A stretch of 64,000 bases of DNA from Scolanthus callimorphus (GCA_033964015.1 CM066925.1:4978523-5042522); one strand, 5' to 3'; shown: positions 33,467-40,325, counted from the stretch's first letter. Program-made: numbers and translations. Notes: a model not told the origin generated them from the letters alone.

Positions 33467-35535
33467 GGGGGGTCAATTTTAATTTTGATTTCCCCCATAC
33501 AAATACTGTATTTCCCTTTGGAAATTCCATGGGGGAGGGGATAGATATTTTCAGGAACCACACAATCCTGAAAGAAAAATCAGGTACCCTGCATTCCTTG
33601 CACACCCTGTAATTTACTCTGTCTGCTCACTGCTGTTGCCTTGGGATAATATTAGTTGCCCTTCCCATCCCCCACCGTTAAAGGTCCATAGGCACTCATG
33701 CCGCACTTCAGGCACACAAGAATAAAATGCAGTTGAAAATTTGATGCAGATTTTACAGCTTGAACTTGTGAAAAGTGAAGAACACTACAATAGGAACTCA
33801 CTTGGGACCTGTCAGCCATCACAGCAGTGGAATAACAATAGACCAAATTGAAAACAAAGCACAAAGGTTCCTATGGTTGAGGTTACGCAAAAAGAATCCC
33901 AGGGACTTGCATACAGTAAAGATAATTTGGAGTTGGAGTGTGGATAATTACCTGAGCCACTACTATCTGACCCTGATTCTATTGAGATTCTTTTCCTCTT
34001 CTTGACACCTCTTGCTGTGGATTTCCTTCTTGGTCTTTTGCTGTTGTACTGAAACACACAGATTGTGAGTCAGATGATCTAACAATTGAATGATGTTGAC
34101 ACCTGGATATTATCCTACTGGTACTTATGCCTCCTAATGTCAATTGCTGAGCTAATTGATTAGTCACAAAAAAATGATGACGACACTTTTTATTTGTATT
34201 GCTACAATATGCACCTTTCGTCCAGTAACATCATCGTCATCCTCATCACTACTTGATGCTGCCTGGTTTTCCTTGTCATTTGAAGGACTTGTCTTTACGT
34301 TATCACATTCCATCTCAGCAACAATCTCATCTTCCTCATCTGAAGGGATGCAGCTTATAAGTTTCTCTCTGTCTTCCATTGACAGGGACATTGCACCATT
34401 GGCTTGTGAAATAGCTTTTTTCACAGATGGATCAACCCCACCTTTTGAGTCTCCTTTGACAAATGGCTGTAGTTGCCTGGAATATCAGTAAGATTGTAAG
34501 ATTATAACATTGATCCACCAGCAACCAGGGGGATACACAAGGTTAAAGGGACACCCGCACACTTGCCTGACAAGCAAATAATTCAAATCGCAATCCAATT
34601 CCATCCTCTTGATAATAAATAAAAACGCTATAGATTTGTATGGATTGTGTGGTTCCAAAAAATATCCATACCCCCTCCACGGAAGGGTGTTGAAAAGTGA
34701 ATTTCCAAAGAAAAATAAAGTATTTGTATGGAAAAGATCAGTAAAGTGACCCCCTACCCCTCCGGAATTTCCAATCCCTTCCGTAGGGGGGGGGGGGGGT
34801 CATTTAACAAACATGGACTGTTACAAAAATTAAGCGTGAGTGCCCCTTTCAACATCACAGGGTGTCTGATGTATTTTTTGCGGTTGAAAGTTTTCTCCCC
34901 GGACTGTGTATTTTGGGGATTTAGAAATTTCTGCTGCGAAATGATGAAATGCTCTGTTGGAGAGGGGGTCATTTTCTCACATTTTTCTAGCTGCATTTTT
35001 GTCGGATTTTTTTAGTCTGAATTTTCTAGTCTGCAGTCTACATTTTCTGGTCTGCATTTTATACCTGCCGATCCAAAAAGTTCGATGGTGGGCTTACCTT
35101 GAAAGTTCCACAGGCAGCCCAAAAACATTTGGCTGGCCTACTAGTTAAAGTTCGTGTGGAAGTCATGTGGTTAAACCAAACTTACTTGAGTTTTACCCAT
35201 CCTCTACTGGGCGGATCACCAAAGAACTGAACATGACACTCTCCATCCCTCAGATGAGCCCCTAAAGTCGGGTGTTTGCAGATAATACACGGCCATATTG
35301 GATGTCCGTCCATCTTTCCCCAGACAATCTCGAGCACTTCGGTCTTCACGCTCGCTTTGCTTCGGCCAACACATGGCTGCGAAAATGTGAGTTTTCCTTT
35401 CTTATTCGCCCCCTTTGAAGGAAATCCACCAGCACATTCTGTAGGAGACTTGTTTTTTGGCACTTCAGCTAAATCTCCGTTGTTTGGGGACTTGGATTTC
35501 GGTGTTTTTGTGAAGTACGAAAACAAAGTCGCCAT
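58..35535 (-). CDS. MSH6: MSH6 mismatch repair protein, 39 exons, 3' end outside window
   Basis: MSH6 pairs with MSH2 in the nucleus as MutS-alpha, which binds base mismatches and small loops and starts repair in an ATP-dependent way. I joined 39 exons by GT-AG sites and phase, giving about 4,006 nt (1,335 codons); vertebrate MSH6 is about 1,360 residues, so only the last 30-40 residues are missing, left of base 1. The order along the protein is PIP-like motif, PWWP domain, acidic/basic linker, mismatch-binding domain with the Phe-x-Glu reader ([11 protein letters not shown]), connector, lever/clamp and MutS ATPase ([27 protein letters not shown]). Exon coordinates are in the five block entries that follow. 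Exon 37 has a one-base deletion and the end of exon 39 fits the family poorly; the rest is intact, so a sequencing error is likelier than a pseudogene. Confidence 0.97.
1187..1878. mobile_element. TTAA-flanked foldback MITE, 692 bp
   Basis: Two arms of about 330 bp are inverted copies of each other. The ends read GGTTACTGAGAACCTTCGCG and, inverted, the same with small differences, and both sides are flanked by TTAA (1183-1186 and 1879-1882). There is no transposase. TTAA target sites are typical of piggyBac and Kolobok elements. It sits in the MSH6 intron between exons 37 and 38. Confidence 0.85.
1931..2264. mobile_element. MITE containing poly-C and a GGAAATTCC tandem array
   Basis: Terminal inverted repeats GGGCTGTTCCA / TGGAACAGCCC bound a long C run and an array of about eight imperfect units built around CCCTGTGGAAATTCCA. 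Related GGAAATTCC-bearing, C/G-rich inserts occur at 33366-33551 and 34651-34800. It lies just 3' of exon 37 in transcript sense. Confidence 0.65.
3249..3481. mobile_element. Short MITE with TACCCCATTCACAC ends
   Basis: Inverted ends TACCCCATTCACAC / GTGTGAATGGGGTA enclose about 230 bp without coding potential, inside the MSH6 intron between exons 35 and 36. Confidence 0.7.
3487..3749. mobile_element. Short MITE with TTGATAGAGCGG ends
   Basis: Inverted ends TTGATAGAGCGG / CCGCTCTATCAA with further matching inside (CATGACNGTCGTGA) enclose about 263 bp. It directly abuts the preceding MITE. No coding potential. Confidence 0.7.
4622..5417. mobile_element. Foldback MITE, about 796 bp
   Basis: Inverted ends TTTACAGCGCGAGAAGCCCA / TGGGCTTCTCGCGCTGTAAA extend inward as long imperfect arms including GTGAGCCGGGCT / AGCCCGGCTCAC. 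It lies in the MSH6 intron between exons 34 and 35, 15 bp left of the next element. No transposase. Confidence 0.75.
5433..6071. mobile_element. TTAA-flanked MITE, 639 bp
   Basis: Ends AGCGGGACTGTCACGGTACG / CGTACCGTGACAGTCCCGCT are exact inverted copies and TTAA flanks both sides (5429-5432, 6072-6075). The middle is single-copy-looking and includes ATGGTAAGT at 5635, which mimics a first-exon donor. It lies 158 bp from MSH6 exon 34. Confidence 0.85.
6694..6899. mobile_element. MITE, copy 1 of a two-copy family
   Basis: Inverted arms CTGCTAACAGTGTTAACATC / GATATAAACACCGTTAGTCG and GTTGCCACCCAATT / AATTGGGTGGCAAC. A close relative is at 18126-18327. Non-coding. Confidence 0.75.
7865..9140. 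repeat. Minisatellite, about 64-bp unit, about 14 copies
   Basis: A head-to-tail array of a unit containing CCCAAAGTGACCAATATATA, ACATATTATTACCGAGGCAA and ATAAAACTCG. Units differ by scattered substitutions and small indels. It fills the MSH6 intron between exons 32 and 33 and is interrupted by a MITE at 8538-8914. Confidence 0.9.
8538..8914. mobile_element. TA-flanked MITE inserted in the minisatellite
   Basis: The array unit CCAATATATAGC is split as CCAATA / TATATAGC, so TA was duplicated. The element runs from CCGTC to GACGG. Its inner arms (ACACTTGAAAA, GCCACTAATTAGGGGCG) are inverted copies of the other end. TA target duplication points to a Tc1/mariner-type mover. Confidence 0.8.
10045..19503 (-). 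CDS. MSH6: MSH6 exons 19-30: lever and clamp domains (MutS III/IV)
   Basis: Exons: 19437-19503, 18842-18896, 18512-18583, 17773-17881, 17532-17595, 16049-16147, 15848-15928, 15066-15161, 12812-12914, 11660-11714, 10389-10489, 10045-10066. Family anchors are [11 protein letters not shown] joined to [18 protein letters not shown] (exons 19-20), [12 protein letters not shown] and [27 protein letters not shown] (the second split over exons 22-23), [21 protein letters not shown] (exon 25), [11 protein letters not shown] (27) and YAFDHNKAK (28). Exon 30 is a 22-nt microexon (AICYWGS) whose phase is required to join exon 29 to exon 31. These long helices form the lever and clamp that encircle DNA. 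Confidence 0.93.
10169..10297. repeat. Short inverted repeat
   Basis: AGACAGCATGCAGTCTCTTC and GCCAAAGAATGGACTGCAAG are imperfect inverted partners spanning about 130 bp in the MSH6 intron between exons 29 and 30. Probably a small MITE. Confidence 0.5.
10805..10915 (-). mobile_element. tRNA-derived SINE-like sequence
   Basis: On the minus strand an A-box-like GCGTAGTGGTTAGGG is followed by a stem GTAAC/GTTAC and a perfect B-box GGTTCGAACCC. There is no acceptor stem, and a run of T follows. It looks like the head of a tRNA-derived SINE or a tRNA pseudogene rather than a working tRNA. Confidence 0.55.
12262..12290. repeat. (CTAT)n microsatellite
   Basis: Seven tandem CTAT units lie between the tail-like sequence at 12150-12260 and a LINE-coding fragment, probably the 3' tail of a retroelement. 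Confidence 0.9.
12291..12657 (+). pseudogene. LINE reverse-transcriptase carboxy-end fragment, frameshifted
   Basis: Plus-strand reading gives [30 protein letters not shown] and, after a frame change near 12450, [18 protein letters not shown] and RHAWRGM. This series is characteristic of the region after the reverse-transcriptase domain in non-LTR retrotransposons. The break and short length make it a dead fragment in the MSH6 intron between exons 27 and 28. Confidence 0.7.
12991..13140. repeat. Perfect-looking 150-bp hairpin
   Basis: CTAGTTGGAGTTTA ... TAAACTCCAACTAG, with inner arms GTGCGCGTGCGATTTTAGTC / GACTAAAATCGCACGCGCAC, folds on itself with a short spacer. It is non-coding and probably a foldback MITE. 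Confidence 0.75.
13171..14683. mobile_element. hAT-like non-autonomous element with 8-bp target duplication
   Basis: TTTAGTAT flanks both sides (13163-13170 and 14684-14691). The ends share GGTTG plus CTGCGAGCC in inverted orientation, and sub-terminal GGCTCG repeats occur at both ends, including an 18-bp-stem hairpin at 13188-13226. An 8-bp duplication is typical of hAT. A second element (13381-14166) is nested inside. No transposase. Confidence 0.7.
13381..14166. mobile_element. Nested TA-flanked foldback MITE with 200-bp arms
   Basis: Ends GTCCAGTCATTTTA / TAAAATGACTGGAC are flanked by TA. Arms of about 200 bp match in inverted orientation (for example CAAAGGGCAAGATGGCCGCC opposite GCGGCCATCTTGCCCTTTG). 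It is nested within the hAT-like element, so it inserted later. Confidence 0.8.
15214..15641 (+). mobile_element. Composite repeat: 134-bp direct repeats around a tRNA-like unit
   Basis: Nearly identical 134-bp segments (15220-15353 and 15510-15643) flank a 156-bp centre holding a tRNA-like sequence. The whole is bracketed by 13-bp direct repeats CAACTCTTTTATT (15201-15213 and 15642-15654) that look like a target-site duplication. This resembles a multi-part SINE. It lies in the MSH6 intron between exons 25 and 26, 60 bp from exon 26. Confidence 0.6.
15412..15487 (+). repeat. tRNA-like sequence (degenerate)
   Basis: TGACCT at the 5' side pairs with GGGTCA at the 3' side; D-arm GCTC/GAGC and B-box GGGTTCGAATCCC are present; a T-run follows (GATTTTTTC). 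The anticodon arm (CGGATGTACAATTCCG) has an odd-sized loop and the T stem has a mismatch, so I read it as the Pol III head of a SINE, not a confident tRNA gene. Confidence 0.5.
16315..17337. mobile_element. TA-flanked foldback element, 1,023 bp, with inner palindromes
   Basis: Ends GTCAGGCGGCTAAG / CTTAGCCGCCTGAC are flanked by TA. The arms continue for about 190 bp and share AACAAAGRRCAAGATGGCGG with the element at 13381. The centre (about 16570-16875) is itself palindromic (GGTCTATT..., GGTTTATACTAAA), suggesting nested insertions. MSH6 intron between exons 23 and 24. Confidence 0.75.
18126..18327. mobile_element. MITE, copy 2 of the family at 6694
   Basis: Matches 6694-6899 along its whole length, with the same inverted ends (CTGCTAACAGTGTTTACAT / AAACACTGTTAGCCGA) and core CACTCGTGCACTCGGTCGAG. 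MSH6 intron between exons 21 and 22. Confidence 0.75.
19719..19935. mobile_element. TTAA-flanked MITE, copy 1
   Basis: Ends AGGGGTACTCGCACACTT / AAGCGTGCGAGTGCCCCT with TTAA on both sides (19715-19718, 19936-19939). A sister copy is at 34547-34847. MSH6 intron between exons 18 and 19. Confidence 0.85.
20013..22527 (-). CDS. MSH6: MSH6 exons 14-18: connector domain (MutS II)
   Basis: Exons: 22453-22527, 22163-22234, 21462-21552, 21100-21188, 20013-20049. Exon 14 gives [14 protein letters not shown] and exon 15 [20 protein letters not shown], matching the human connector (YGVCFVDTSLGKF, then the RTLVAHYPPVQ segment). Exon 16 begins [12 protein letters not shown] and exon 17 contains [20 protein letters not shown]. 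Exon 18 is only 37 nt ([12 protein letters not shown]) but has a pyrimidine-rich acceptor and a GTAAAT donor, and is needed to bring exon 19 into phase. In the family this domain transmits the ATPase state and contacts MutL homologues. Confidence 0.92.
20619..20720. repeat. Small inverted repeat, 102 bp
   Basis: CCTTTATATATGGTACATTA and its inverted partner CTGTACCATATATAAAGG bound a short spacer; a compact MITE. Confidence 0.65.
22859..23207. mobile_element. TA-flanked MITE, 349 bp
   Basis: Ends CTACCGAAACAGGTAGAGCG / CGCTCTACCTGTTTCGGTAG are exact inverted copies with TA on each side. Further arms match (TTTTTGTCTGGA...). MSH6 intron between exons 13 and 14. Confidence 0.85.
24018..30068 (-). 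CDS. MSH6: MSH6 exons 6-13: mismatch-binding domain (MutS I)
   Basis: Exons: 30014-30068, 29818-29856, 28874-28933, 28113-28187, 27192-27268, 25968-26026, 25206-25268, 24018-24094. All are 39-77 nt with consensus splice sites and compatible phases. Exon 6 gives [14 protein letters not shown] and exon 8 [16 protein letters not shown], both MSH6-like. Exon 9 encodes [15 protein letters not shown]; its Phe stacks on the mismatched base and its Glu hydrogen-bonds it, so the reader motif is intact (about residues 426-428). Exon 10 gives [20 protein letters not shown] and exon 11 [11 protein letters not shown], both near-identical to vertebrate MSH6. Exons 12-13 cover the more variable end of the domain ([12 protein letters not shown]). 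Confidence 0.94.
24304..24886. mobile_element. Pogo/Tigger-like non-autonomous element, 583 bp
   Basis: Ends CAGTCAACTCTCG / CGAGAGTTGACTG with TA flanks (24302-24303, 24887-24888) match the terminal pattern of pogo/Tigger elements. Inside are several TTACGGAC(A/T) units in both halves. No transposase reading frame. Confidence 0.85.
25563..25666. repeat. Small MITE, 104 bp
   Basis: TTGCCCTTTTTCGCCTAGTG and CACTAGGCGAAACAGGGCAA are inverted partners enclosing about 65 bp. MSH6 intron between exons 11 and 12. Confidence 0.7.
26735..27102. mobile_element. MITE with CAAGAGTGGATTA ends, copy 1
   Basis: Ends CAAGAGTGGATTACCAAGAG / CTCTTGTTAATCCACTCTTG, plus inner matching arms (GTGTCTATTTTTAG / AAAAATAGACAC). 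Near-identical to 61354-61718. MSH6 intron between exons 10 and 11. Confidence 0.85.
27653..27796. repeat. Small MITE, 144 bp
   Basis: AATGGACGATTCCAGCTAA and TTAGCTGGAATCGTCCATT are inverted ends around about 105 bp. MSH6 intron between exons 9 and 10. Confidence 0.75.
28380..28850. repeat. Short-unit minisatellite (GTGACAATCATGCCAGAGGC)
   Basis: More than 20 imperfect head-to-tail copies of a roughly 20-bp unit, with variants such as ACAATCATGCCAG and GTGACAATCATGACAG. It ends 24 bp from MSH6 exon 8, in intron 8. No coding potential. Confidence 0.85.
30871..35535 (-). CDS. MSH6: MSH6 exons 1-5: PIP-like motif, PWWP domain, charged linker
   Basis: Exons: 35186-35535, 34215-34476, 33952-34048, 31248-31354, 30871-31169. 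The first exon starts [13 protein letters not shown], which matches the PCNA-binding start of MSH6 except that Met stands where the usual Gln would be. It then encodes a PWWP domain (about residues 70-116; [27 protein letters not shown]), a chromatin reader that in mammals binds H3K36me3. Exon 2 holds an acidic Ser/Glu/Asp stretch. Exon 3 holds a basic likely nuclear localisation signal (KRPRRKS, KKRKR) followed by Ser/Asp CK2-like sites. Exon 4 is acidic. Exon 5 has a second basic patch (SRKRKRG) and ends with [12 protein letters not shown], the conserved lead-in to the MutS core. An in-frame ATG lies 10 codons upstream (35565), but 35535 gives the family-like start. Confidence 0.93.
31376..33098 (+). 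mobile_element. Miniature LTR retrotransposon (TRIM-like)
   Basis: Direct terminal repeats of about 175 bp (31376-31550 and 32925-33098) differ by only one substitution and one single-base indel. Each holds an AATAAA signal. A primer-binding-like TGGTGTCCAGCGGTGGGAT directly follows the left repeat and a purine tract (AGAGAAAAGAAACAGG) precedes the right one. The 1.37-kb interior has no gag or pol frames, so it must have been mobilised in trans. The interior includes four TTTGACCCTTATTT units near 31940-32010. It sits in the MSH6 intron between exons 3 and 4. Confidence 0.8.
33340..33551. repeat. Low-complexity MITE with GGAAATTCC ends
   Basis: Poly-A, poly-C, (GT)n and poly-G runs surround inverted halves with GGAATTGGAAACTCC and TTGGAAATTCCATGGGGG. 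Related to 1931-2264 and 34651-34800. MSH6 intron between exons 3 and 4. Confidence 0.55.
34547..34847. mobile_element. TTAA MITE copy 2, carrying a nested GGAAATTCC insert
   Basis: The ends match the element at 19719-19935; the left flank is TTAA and the right has decayed to TTCA. The middle (about 34651-34800) is a separate C/G-rich insert with ATCCATACCCCC and GGAATTTCC, so the nesting order is clear. MSH6 intron between exons 1 and 2. Confidence 0.75.
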
Positions 35536-35544
35536 GTTGTTGGC

Positions 35545-35556
35545 TTTTCCCGCGAA
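35545..35556 (-). promoter_or_regulatory. E2F-like site just upstream of the MSH6 start
   Basis: The plus strand reads TTTTCCCGCGAA, a good match to the E2F consensus TTTSSCGC, 10-21 bases upstream of the favoured MSH6 start codon. Mammalian mismatch-repair genes including MSH6 are S-phase/E2F regulated, so the site is plausible, but it could also lie in the 5' UTR. No TATA box is evident. The upstream stretch 35566-35900 shows no other recognisable gene. Confidence 0.4.
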
Positions 35557-35946
35557 TTTTTGCACCTACGCAACTGCGCATAGAAGCGTTTCAGATACCG
35601 CTGGTCAATTCTCATCTGAGGCGCATCATACACACCACAGGCGGCCACCACAGGCACTCCAATATTTTGGGGGTTTGCGAGAACAAAGTGAATGACTTCC
35701 AACGAAAATATATTTAGTTCTTCTTTATTCGCAGCAGAATTTTTCAAGAACGCCCAATTTTTACTCACCACCCATTCTTTGTTTGTGATATCCATAAGAA
35801 TTTTTTCAAGACTAGAATTTTGCTTATTTTTTTGGGTGCAATCAATTTTGCTTCTGTCTTTTCGATGGTGCCCTTTGAAATAGGCCGTTATCACGCAATA
35901 TTGATTAATAATATATAATAGTTATCAGAAAATAAAATCCAGTTTC

Positions 35947-36211
35947 CAATTCTACACATCCGTATTAGTACAACTGCAAAGTTTCAAAATAATTACTTGA
36001 AAACTGGCTGAGATATGAATTTCCAAAACTTCGTATTCTGGCCTATTTTGTTACAAAGAAATGTATGGGCTAATACGTGAAGTCGAGGCTGGACGGGCAT
36101 CCATGCCCTTCCAGCCTCGTTCCGATGTATTTTCCCATACATTTATTATAAAAAAAAATAAGCAATCTTCACCAAACTTTGCAGTTTTACTAATACGGAT
36201 GTGTAGAATTG
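35947..36211. mobile_element. Foldback MITE, 265 bp
   Basis: CAATTCTACACATCCGTATT / AATACGGATGTGTAGAATTG inverted ends. The centre has a 16-bp stem hairpin (GAGGCTGGACGGGCAT / ATGCCCTTCCAGCCTC). Confidence 0.75.
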
Positions 36212-36220
36212 AATACTATA

Positions 36221-36361
36221 CACTTAATGACTGCTTTCGAGGGAAACAGCGAGTTTTGTTTCCCCGAGAATCTCGATGTTTCCCGAGACGAAGTCGAGGG
36301 AAACATCGAGATTCGAGGGAAAACAAAACTCGCTGTTTCCCGAGGGTGCAGTCATTAAGTG
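36221..36361. repeat. Near-perfect 141-bp palindrome
   Basis: CACTTAATGACTGC ... GCAGTCATTAAGTG with inner arms CGAGGGAAACAGCGAG and AACATCGAGATT. Nearly every base pairs across the centre, so it can extrude a cruciform or form a hairpin RNA. Confidence 0.8.
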
Positions 36362-36594
36362 TTTTATTATATAGCAAAAAGAAAATACGGTAAACATGGG
36401 TAAAAATAGTCCGCCGAAATTTCTCGCTCTAGCGATGTCGCCCGCGCGGGCAATAATTTTTTAATTGTAGCCCGCGCGGGCTACATTGAATTTGTAGCCC
36501 GCCACGTGACCATGATAGAACCAATCAGAGCGCGCGCTTTGATCGAATAAACACGAGCTATATAATAATGGGTTTTATTTTTTGATAACTATTA

Positions 36595-36811
36595 TAGGAT
36601 TATTCAAAGCTTCAGGAGGCTAGATTCTGCTAAGAAATGATAGCACGGAGAAAGCGATATCGCACGAGTCGCGCAGCGACGAGGGCGATATCGCCTTTTT
36701 GGAGTGCTATTTTCGGCGGAATCTACCGACTGAACGCTTTGAATAAACTTGAATCCTATGATATCTCGTCCTCAATTTGCACAAAAAGGGATATCATAGG
36801 ATTCTATATAT
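36595..36811. mobile_element. GATATCG-rich foldback, copy 1
   Basis: Shares AGGATTATTCAAAGCTTCAG, CGAGTCGCGCAGCGACGAG and TATTTTCGGCGGAATCTACC with 51385-51605. Internal inverted arms (GCGATATCGC) are present. Confidence 0.75.
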
Positions 36812-37444
36812 TATTATATTATTATTATCTAGCATTATATTATTATCTAGCATTGCGTGATGACGACCTATTGTACTATATTTAAAAAATGATTTTCGCA
36901 GGCCCCCATGGATTTTTTTTTGGTAATATCCTTGATAATTTTTCCCAGGACGAACGAATTTAATTGCTTACCAAAATGAGGTTTTTCCTTTTCCCATGTT
37001 TTTTCAGACTTCCTCTTGCTTTGCCTTTCTTTTTGCTCTACATTTCATTTTAATAATTTCAATAATTAACAGCAGGATTAAACGGGATGCTGGACCACAT
37101 AAAACTTCCTATTGAGCCAAGAGCTCATGTGCTATAGCACAGTTCGACTCTAAACGGCAACTGTCAAAAAAGAACTGTTTACCGGCTACCGGCTACCGAC
37201 ATTTTTACAATGAAATTCCAGCCAGTTTATTAAATGGTGAAAGTTTATTCTGAGATAGCGCGCTCGAAATCTATAACATTAAAATAGATTTTTAAATTGA
37301 AGTAAATTTACTATTAACAAGGGTTAGCAAATAGTGACAGGAAGCGATATTTTAAACACCAAGTTCTTATTTACTCCTGATGGTCCAAAATTGCAGCGCG
37401 CTTCGCGCGCATAATTAAAGAGAATGCTTTTGGTGTAGCATTTA

Positions 37445-37658
37445 CCAACCTCGTCCCCAGGGTCTTCTCGGTCGTTTTTCAAAGTGGCGGCTGACTCGAG
37501 AGAAGACCCTGGGGAGGCTTAGTCACATGACTGTTTCGGACAAACCTCGTTCCCATGTTTTCAAACAATGGTCATGTGACTCAGCCTCCCCTAGGGTCTT
37601 CACTCGAGTCAACCGCCATTTTGAAAAACGACCGAGAAGACCCTGGGGACGAGGTTGG
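37445..37658. mobile_element. MITE with CCAACCTCGTCCCCAGGGTC ends
   Basis: The inverted ends extend about 35 bp (CCAACCTCGTCCCCAGGGTC opposite GACCCTGGGGACGAGGTTGG), with a second inner pair (AGTCACATGAC / GTCATGTGACT). Both sides carry CATTTA, a likely target duplication. Confidence 0.8.
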
Positions 37659-37690
37659 CATTTACAAACTAAAACATCGATAGATAGATT

Positions 37691-38200
37691 ATCTCGTTCC
37701 CAGAGCCTCTCGGTCATGCTGACTCGGAGGCTCTGGACGCAGACGAAACCGGATGTCCTAGAATCTAGGACATCCGGTTTGCCATTTATGGTGACCGTCT
37801 TTGTCGCTTAACCAAATTTCAAAAACATATCAAGAAAACATTGTCGTCTTTCTAGAGATAGACCGGGCTTCCTGTGGTGTCTCGTCTACCTTGTTTCCAG
37901 GTTCTTGACCGTGAAAAACACAGCGGAAAATGCACAGAACATAATTTCTCGAGTGTATTTGAGTTCTGGTTGAGTTTAAAGTATTCTACGTCAATAAAAA
38001 TAGTGAAAAACTTACTGGGATTCCAAGTATGGTATGCAGATACTTCCTTATAAGGAAGTTGAAGAAAGTCGACAATTTTTAAGGGAATTTTCTTGATATG
38101 GGCGGGCAGGAATATCGGCCAATCAGAATCGGCTACGATTGTCTGCCGCCAGAGCCTACGACAAACAACAACACCGGAGTAGGCTCTGGGAACGAGATTG
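37691..38200. mobile_element. MITE with ATCTCGTTCCCAGAGCCT ends
   Basis: Ends ATCTCGTTCCCAGAGCCT / AGGCTCTGGGAACGAGAT, flanked by GATAGATT. Holds a perfect 32-bp palindrome (ACCGGATGTCCTAGAA and its complement) at about 37748-37779. Confidence 0.75.
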
Positions 38201-39239
38201 ATAGATTCTATCTAAGATAGATACTGCTTTATTTAAGGAGGACTATGATTAATCAGTGGCTCCAATTCAGCGCGATTTTCGTCTCCCAGAAATAAGAGTT
38301 TCATACGCGCTTCGCGCGTATGAAAACAATGCAAGAAAACTAGTAATTTGGTCCGTCCCCGCTGGACAATTCCTGCACCGGTCGCAACTGACTGACGGCA
38401 TCTTGAATAGCCAAGTCTTTGTTTAGTTAGAAGCCAAATGAAAGTATTAGAGATGCCTACTGCAATCGTTTAGTAGTCTCTATTAACGATTTTGAATTTT
38501 AACCTTTTATCAGGAAAACTCAGGAAAAAATCAAGCACAGTCACGTTCTAGGGATAAAACATCGAGCAGTAAAACTGGACACCAAATATCACGCAAAAAA
38601 AAGAAATTCCCAACCCTCCCTATCAAATATCAAATAGTCCGTTCCTTGTGGCATTGTGACACTTCCCGAACTTGATCAAAACTACCAGAGACTTGACTAA
38701 GTTTCAATAGGTCTAACTGACACTCTGGGTATCCTTAGATGATCTTTCAGGGGATTAACCCTATTCAGCCCCTCCAGTAAAATCCTGATTACTCTAAAAC
38801 CACTGCAGCTATGATGGTGAAACTTCGTGACTTTTCCTAAAATTTATCTGGGGACATTTTGGTGTCAATGACATGTCAGTGTCAACGACCCAGTTTCCAT
38901 GGCAACCACTTTTTGACATGCATGTTTTGCAAAACTCGAAAAAACGTGAATTTTTCATATTTCAAGCTTAATGTTGGACACATTGCCCAATTTATGACTA
39001 TCGGAGCTTGTACTCCTTAGTAATTTATGTACAGGCTAATTAATTTTTGACACAAAATCTTTGGTAGGGGCATTTTGTTCATTTTAACATATGGTCTAAA
39101 ACTAGCTCTGGGATTCACAAATTTCCTTTTAATTCAACTTTTTGAACGTCAAACACTTCTTTGATAAGTATTTTGTACATTTTGACCATTTTTTTCTCAT
39201 TGAGTATTTATCTGAAGAGTCAAATGGAAATTAAATGAA

Positions 39240-39283
39240 ATCCAAGATGGCGGATCCAAGATGGCGGATCCAAGATGGCGGAC
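39240..39283. repeat. Three tandem 14-bp CCAAGATGGCGGAT units
   Basis: Exact tandem copies; each contains CAAGATGGCGG, close to the YY1 binding consensus. Confidence 0.85.
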
Positions 39284-39974
39284 AATATTTTCAAAAGTCG
39301 TCATTATGACACAAGTTTAATAAAATTTATGTGTTAATGTCACAAATCATTACATTATCTTGATGTTAATTAGTTGGCTTTTAGAGTACTATCTACCAAG
39401 TTTTTCGAAGTTAATTAAAATTACTTAAACATTGATAAAACATTGAGAATGACGTCATTGTGACGTCACATTTTGCTCCCACGTGACAAAAATAGGTGTG
39501 GTGATTTGTCTAAGGCTCATGGTCATTGTGTGAAAGTTTGATGATCATAGCTCCAGTGGTTCCAGAGATATAGAGGGGGGGGGGGGGCGAATTAGCCCCC
39601 CCCCCCCCCCCAAGTCACAGATGGTCAAAAAAAGCCCATGCTGGATAGGTTTAATGATCCTCTTTCACGAAAATTGTTTAAGACAAGATGACGTGTGTGC
39701 GCATGCGCAAACGGACAACTTAAAAAGAAACTCATTCCCGTGCCAATTAATGCCTACTCTTGGGTTGTGAGTAGAAAACATGCTTACCGGCAAAATGTGA
39801 AAAACTTTTCTGCATTATCGTGAGATAAGCTACTACTAATTAAAAATGATCACTAACAACGTGTCCCACATGGACCTCTAACACACGTTTCAGGCCTATA
39901 AATATGTTGGCGATGCATTATTAATTAGTTGATTGTTCACTAACGGTACAAGGGGCGTCCTTATATGGTCTGGT

Positions 39975-40021
39975 GGCCGGGCGTACTCTCACCGGGCGTA
40001 CTCTCACCGGGCGTACTCTCA
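39975..40021. repeat. Three tandem 16-bp CCGGGCGTACTCTCA units
   Basis: Tandem GGCGTACTCTCACC copies; non-coding. Confidence 0.85.
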
Positions 40022-40325
40022 TAGGTATCTAGCTACTGAGCAATTCAACACCAGGATAGCGACTGTCAGGGCCGAAATCTCTGGCGTGGGCGTAAGAACC
40101 GTACGGTCGCCATACGACGCTTCAGCTCTTTGTCTGGAAGTATGGTCCTACTTATTTTTTTGTTTCCTCGAGTCAAGCAAATGCTGAATTTGCATTGGCG
40201 TGGAAAGGCAAATTGATTTATATTACTTGCACGACGCACAAAAGCAGTTCAAAAGCAGTTCAAAATTATATCCATCATATGAATTTTCAAAACTTCGCAT
40301 TCTGCTGCTTTTTATAATGCCTTTG

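Noticed and set aside
58..35535. MSH6 as a processed or decayed pseudogene
   Set aside because: Introns, splice sites and catalytic motifs are intact across 39 exons; one or two single-base indels in base runs fit sequencing error better.
35469..35894. 141-codon minus-strand frame upstream of and overlapping MSH6 exon 1
   Set aside because: Reads through the MSH6 promoter and part of exon 1 in another frame; no recognisable domain.
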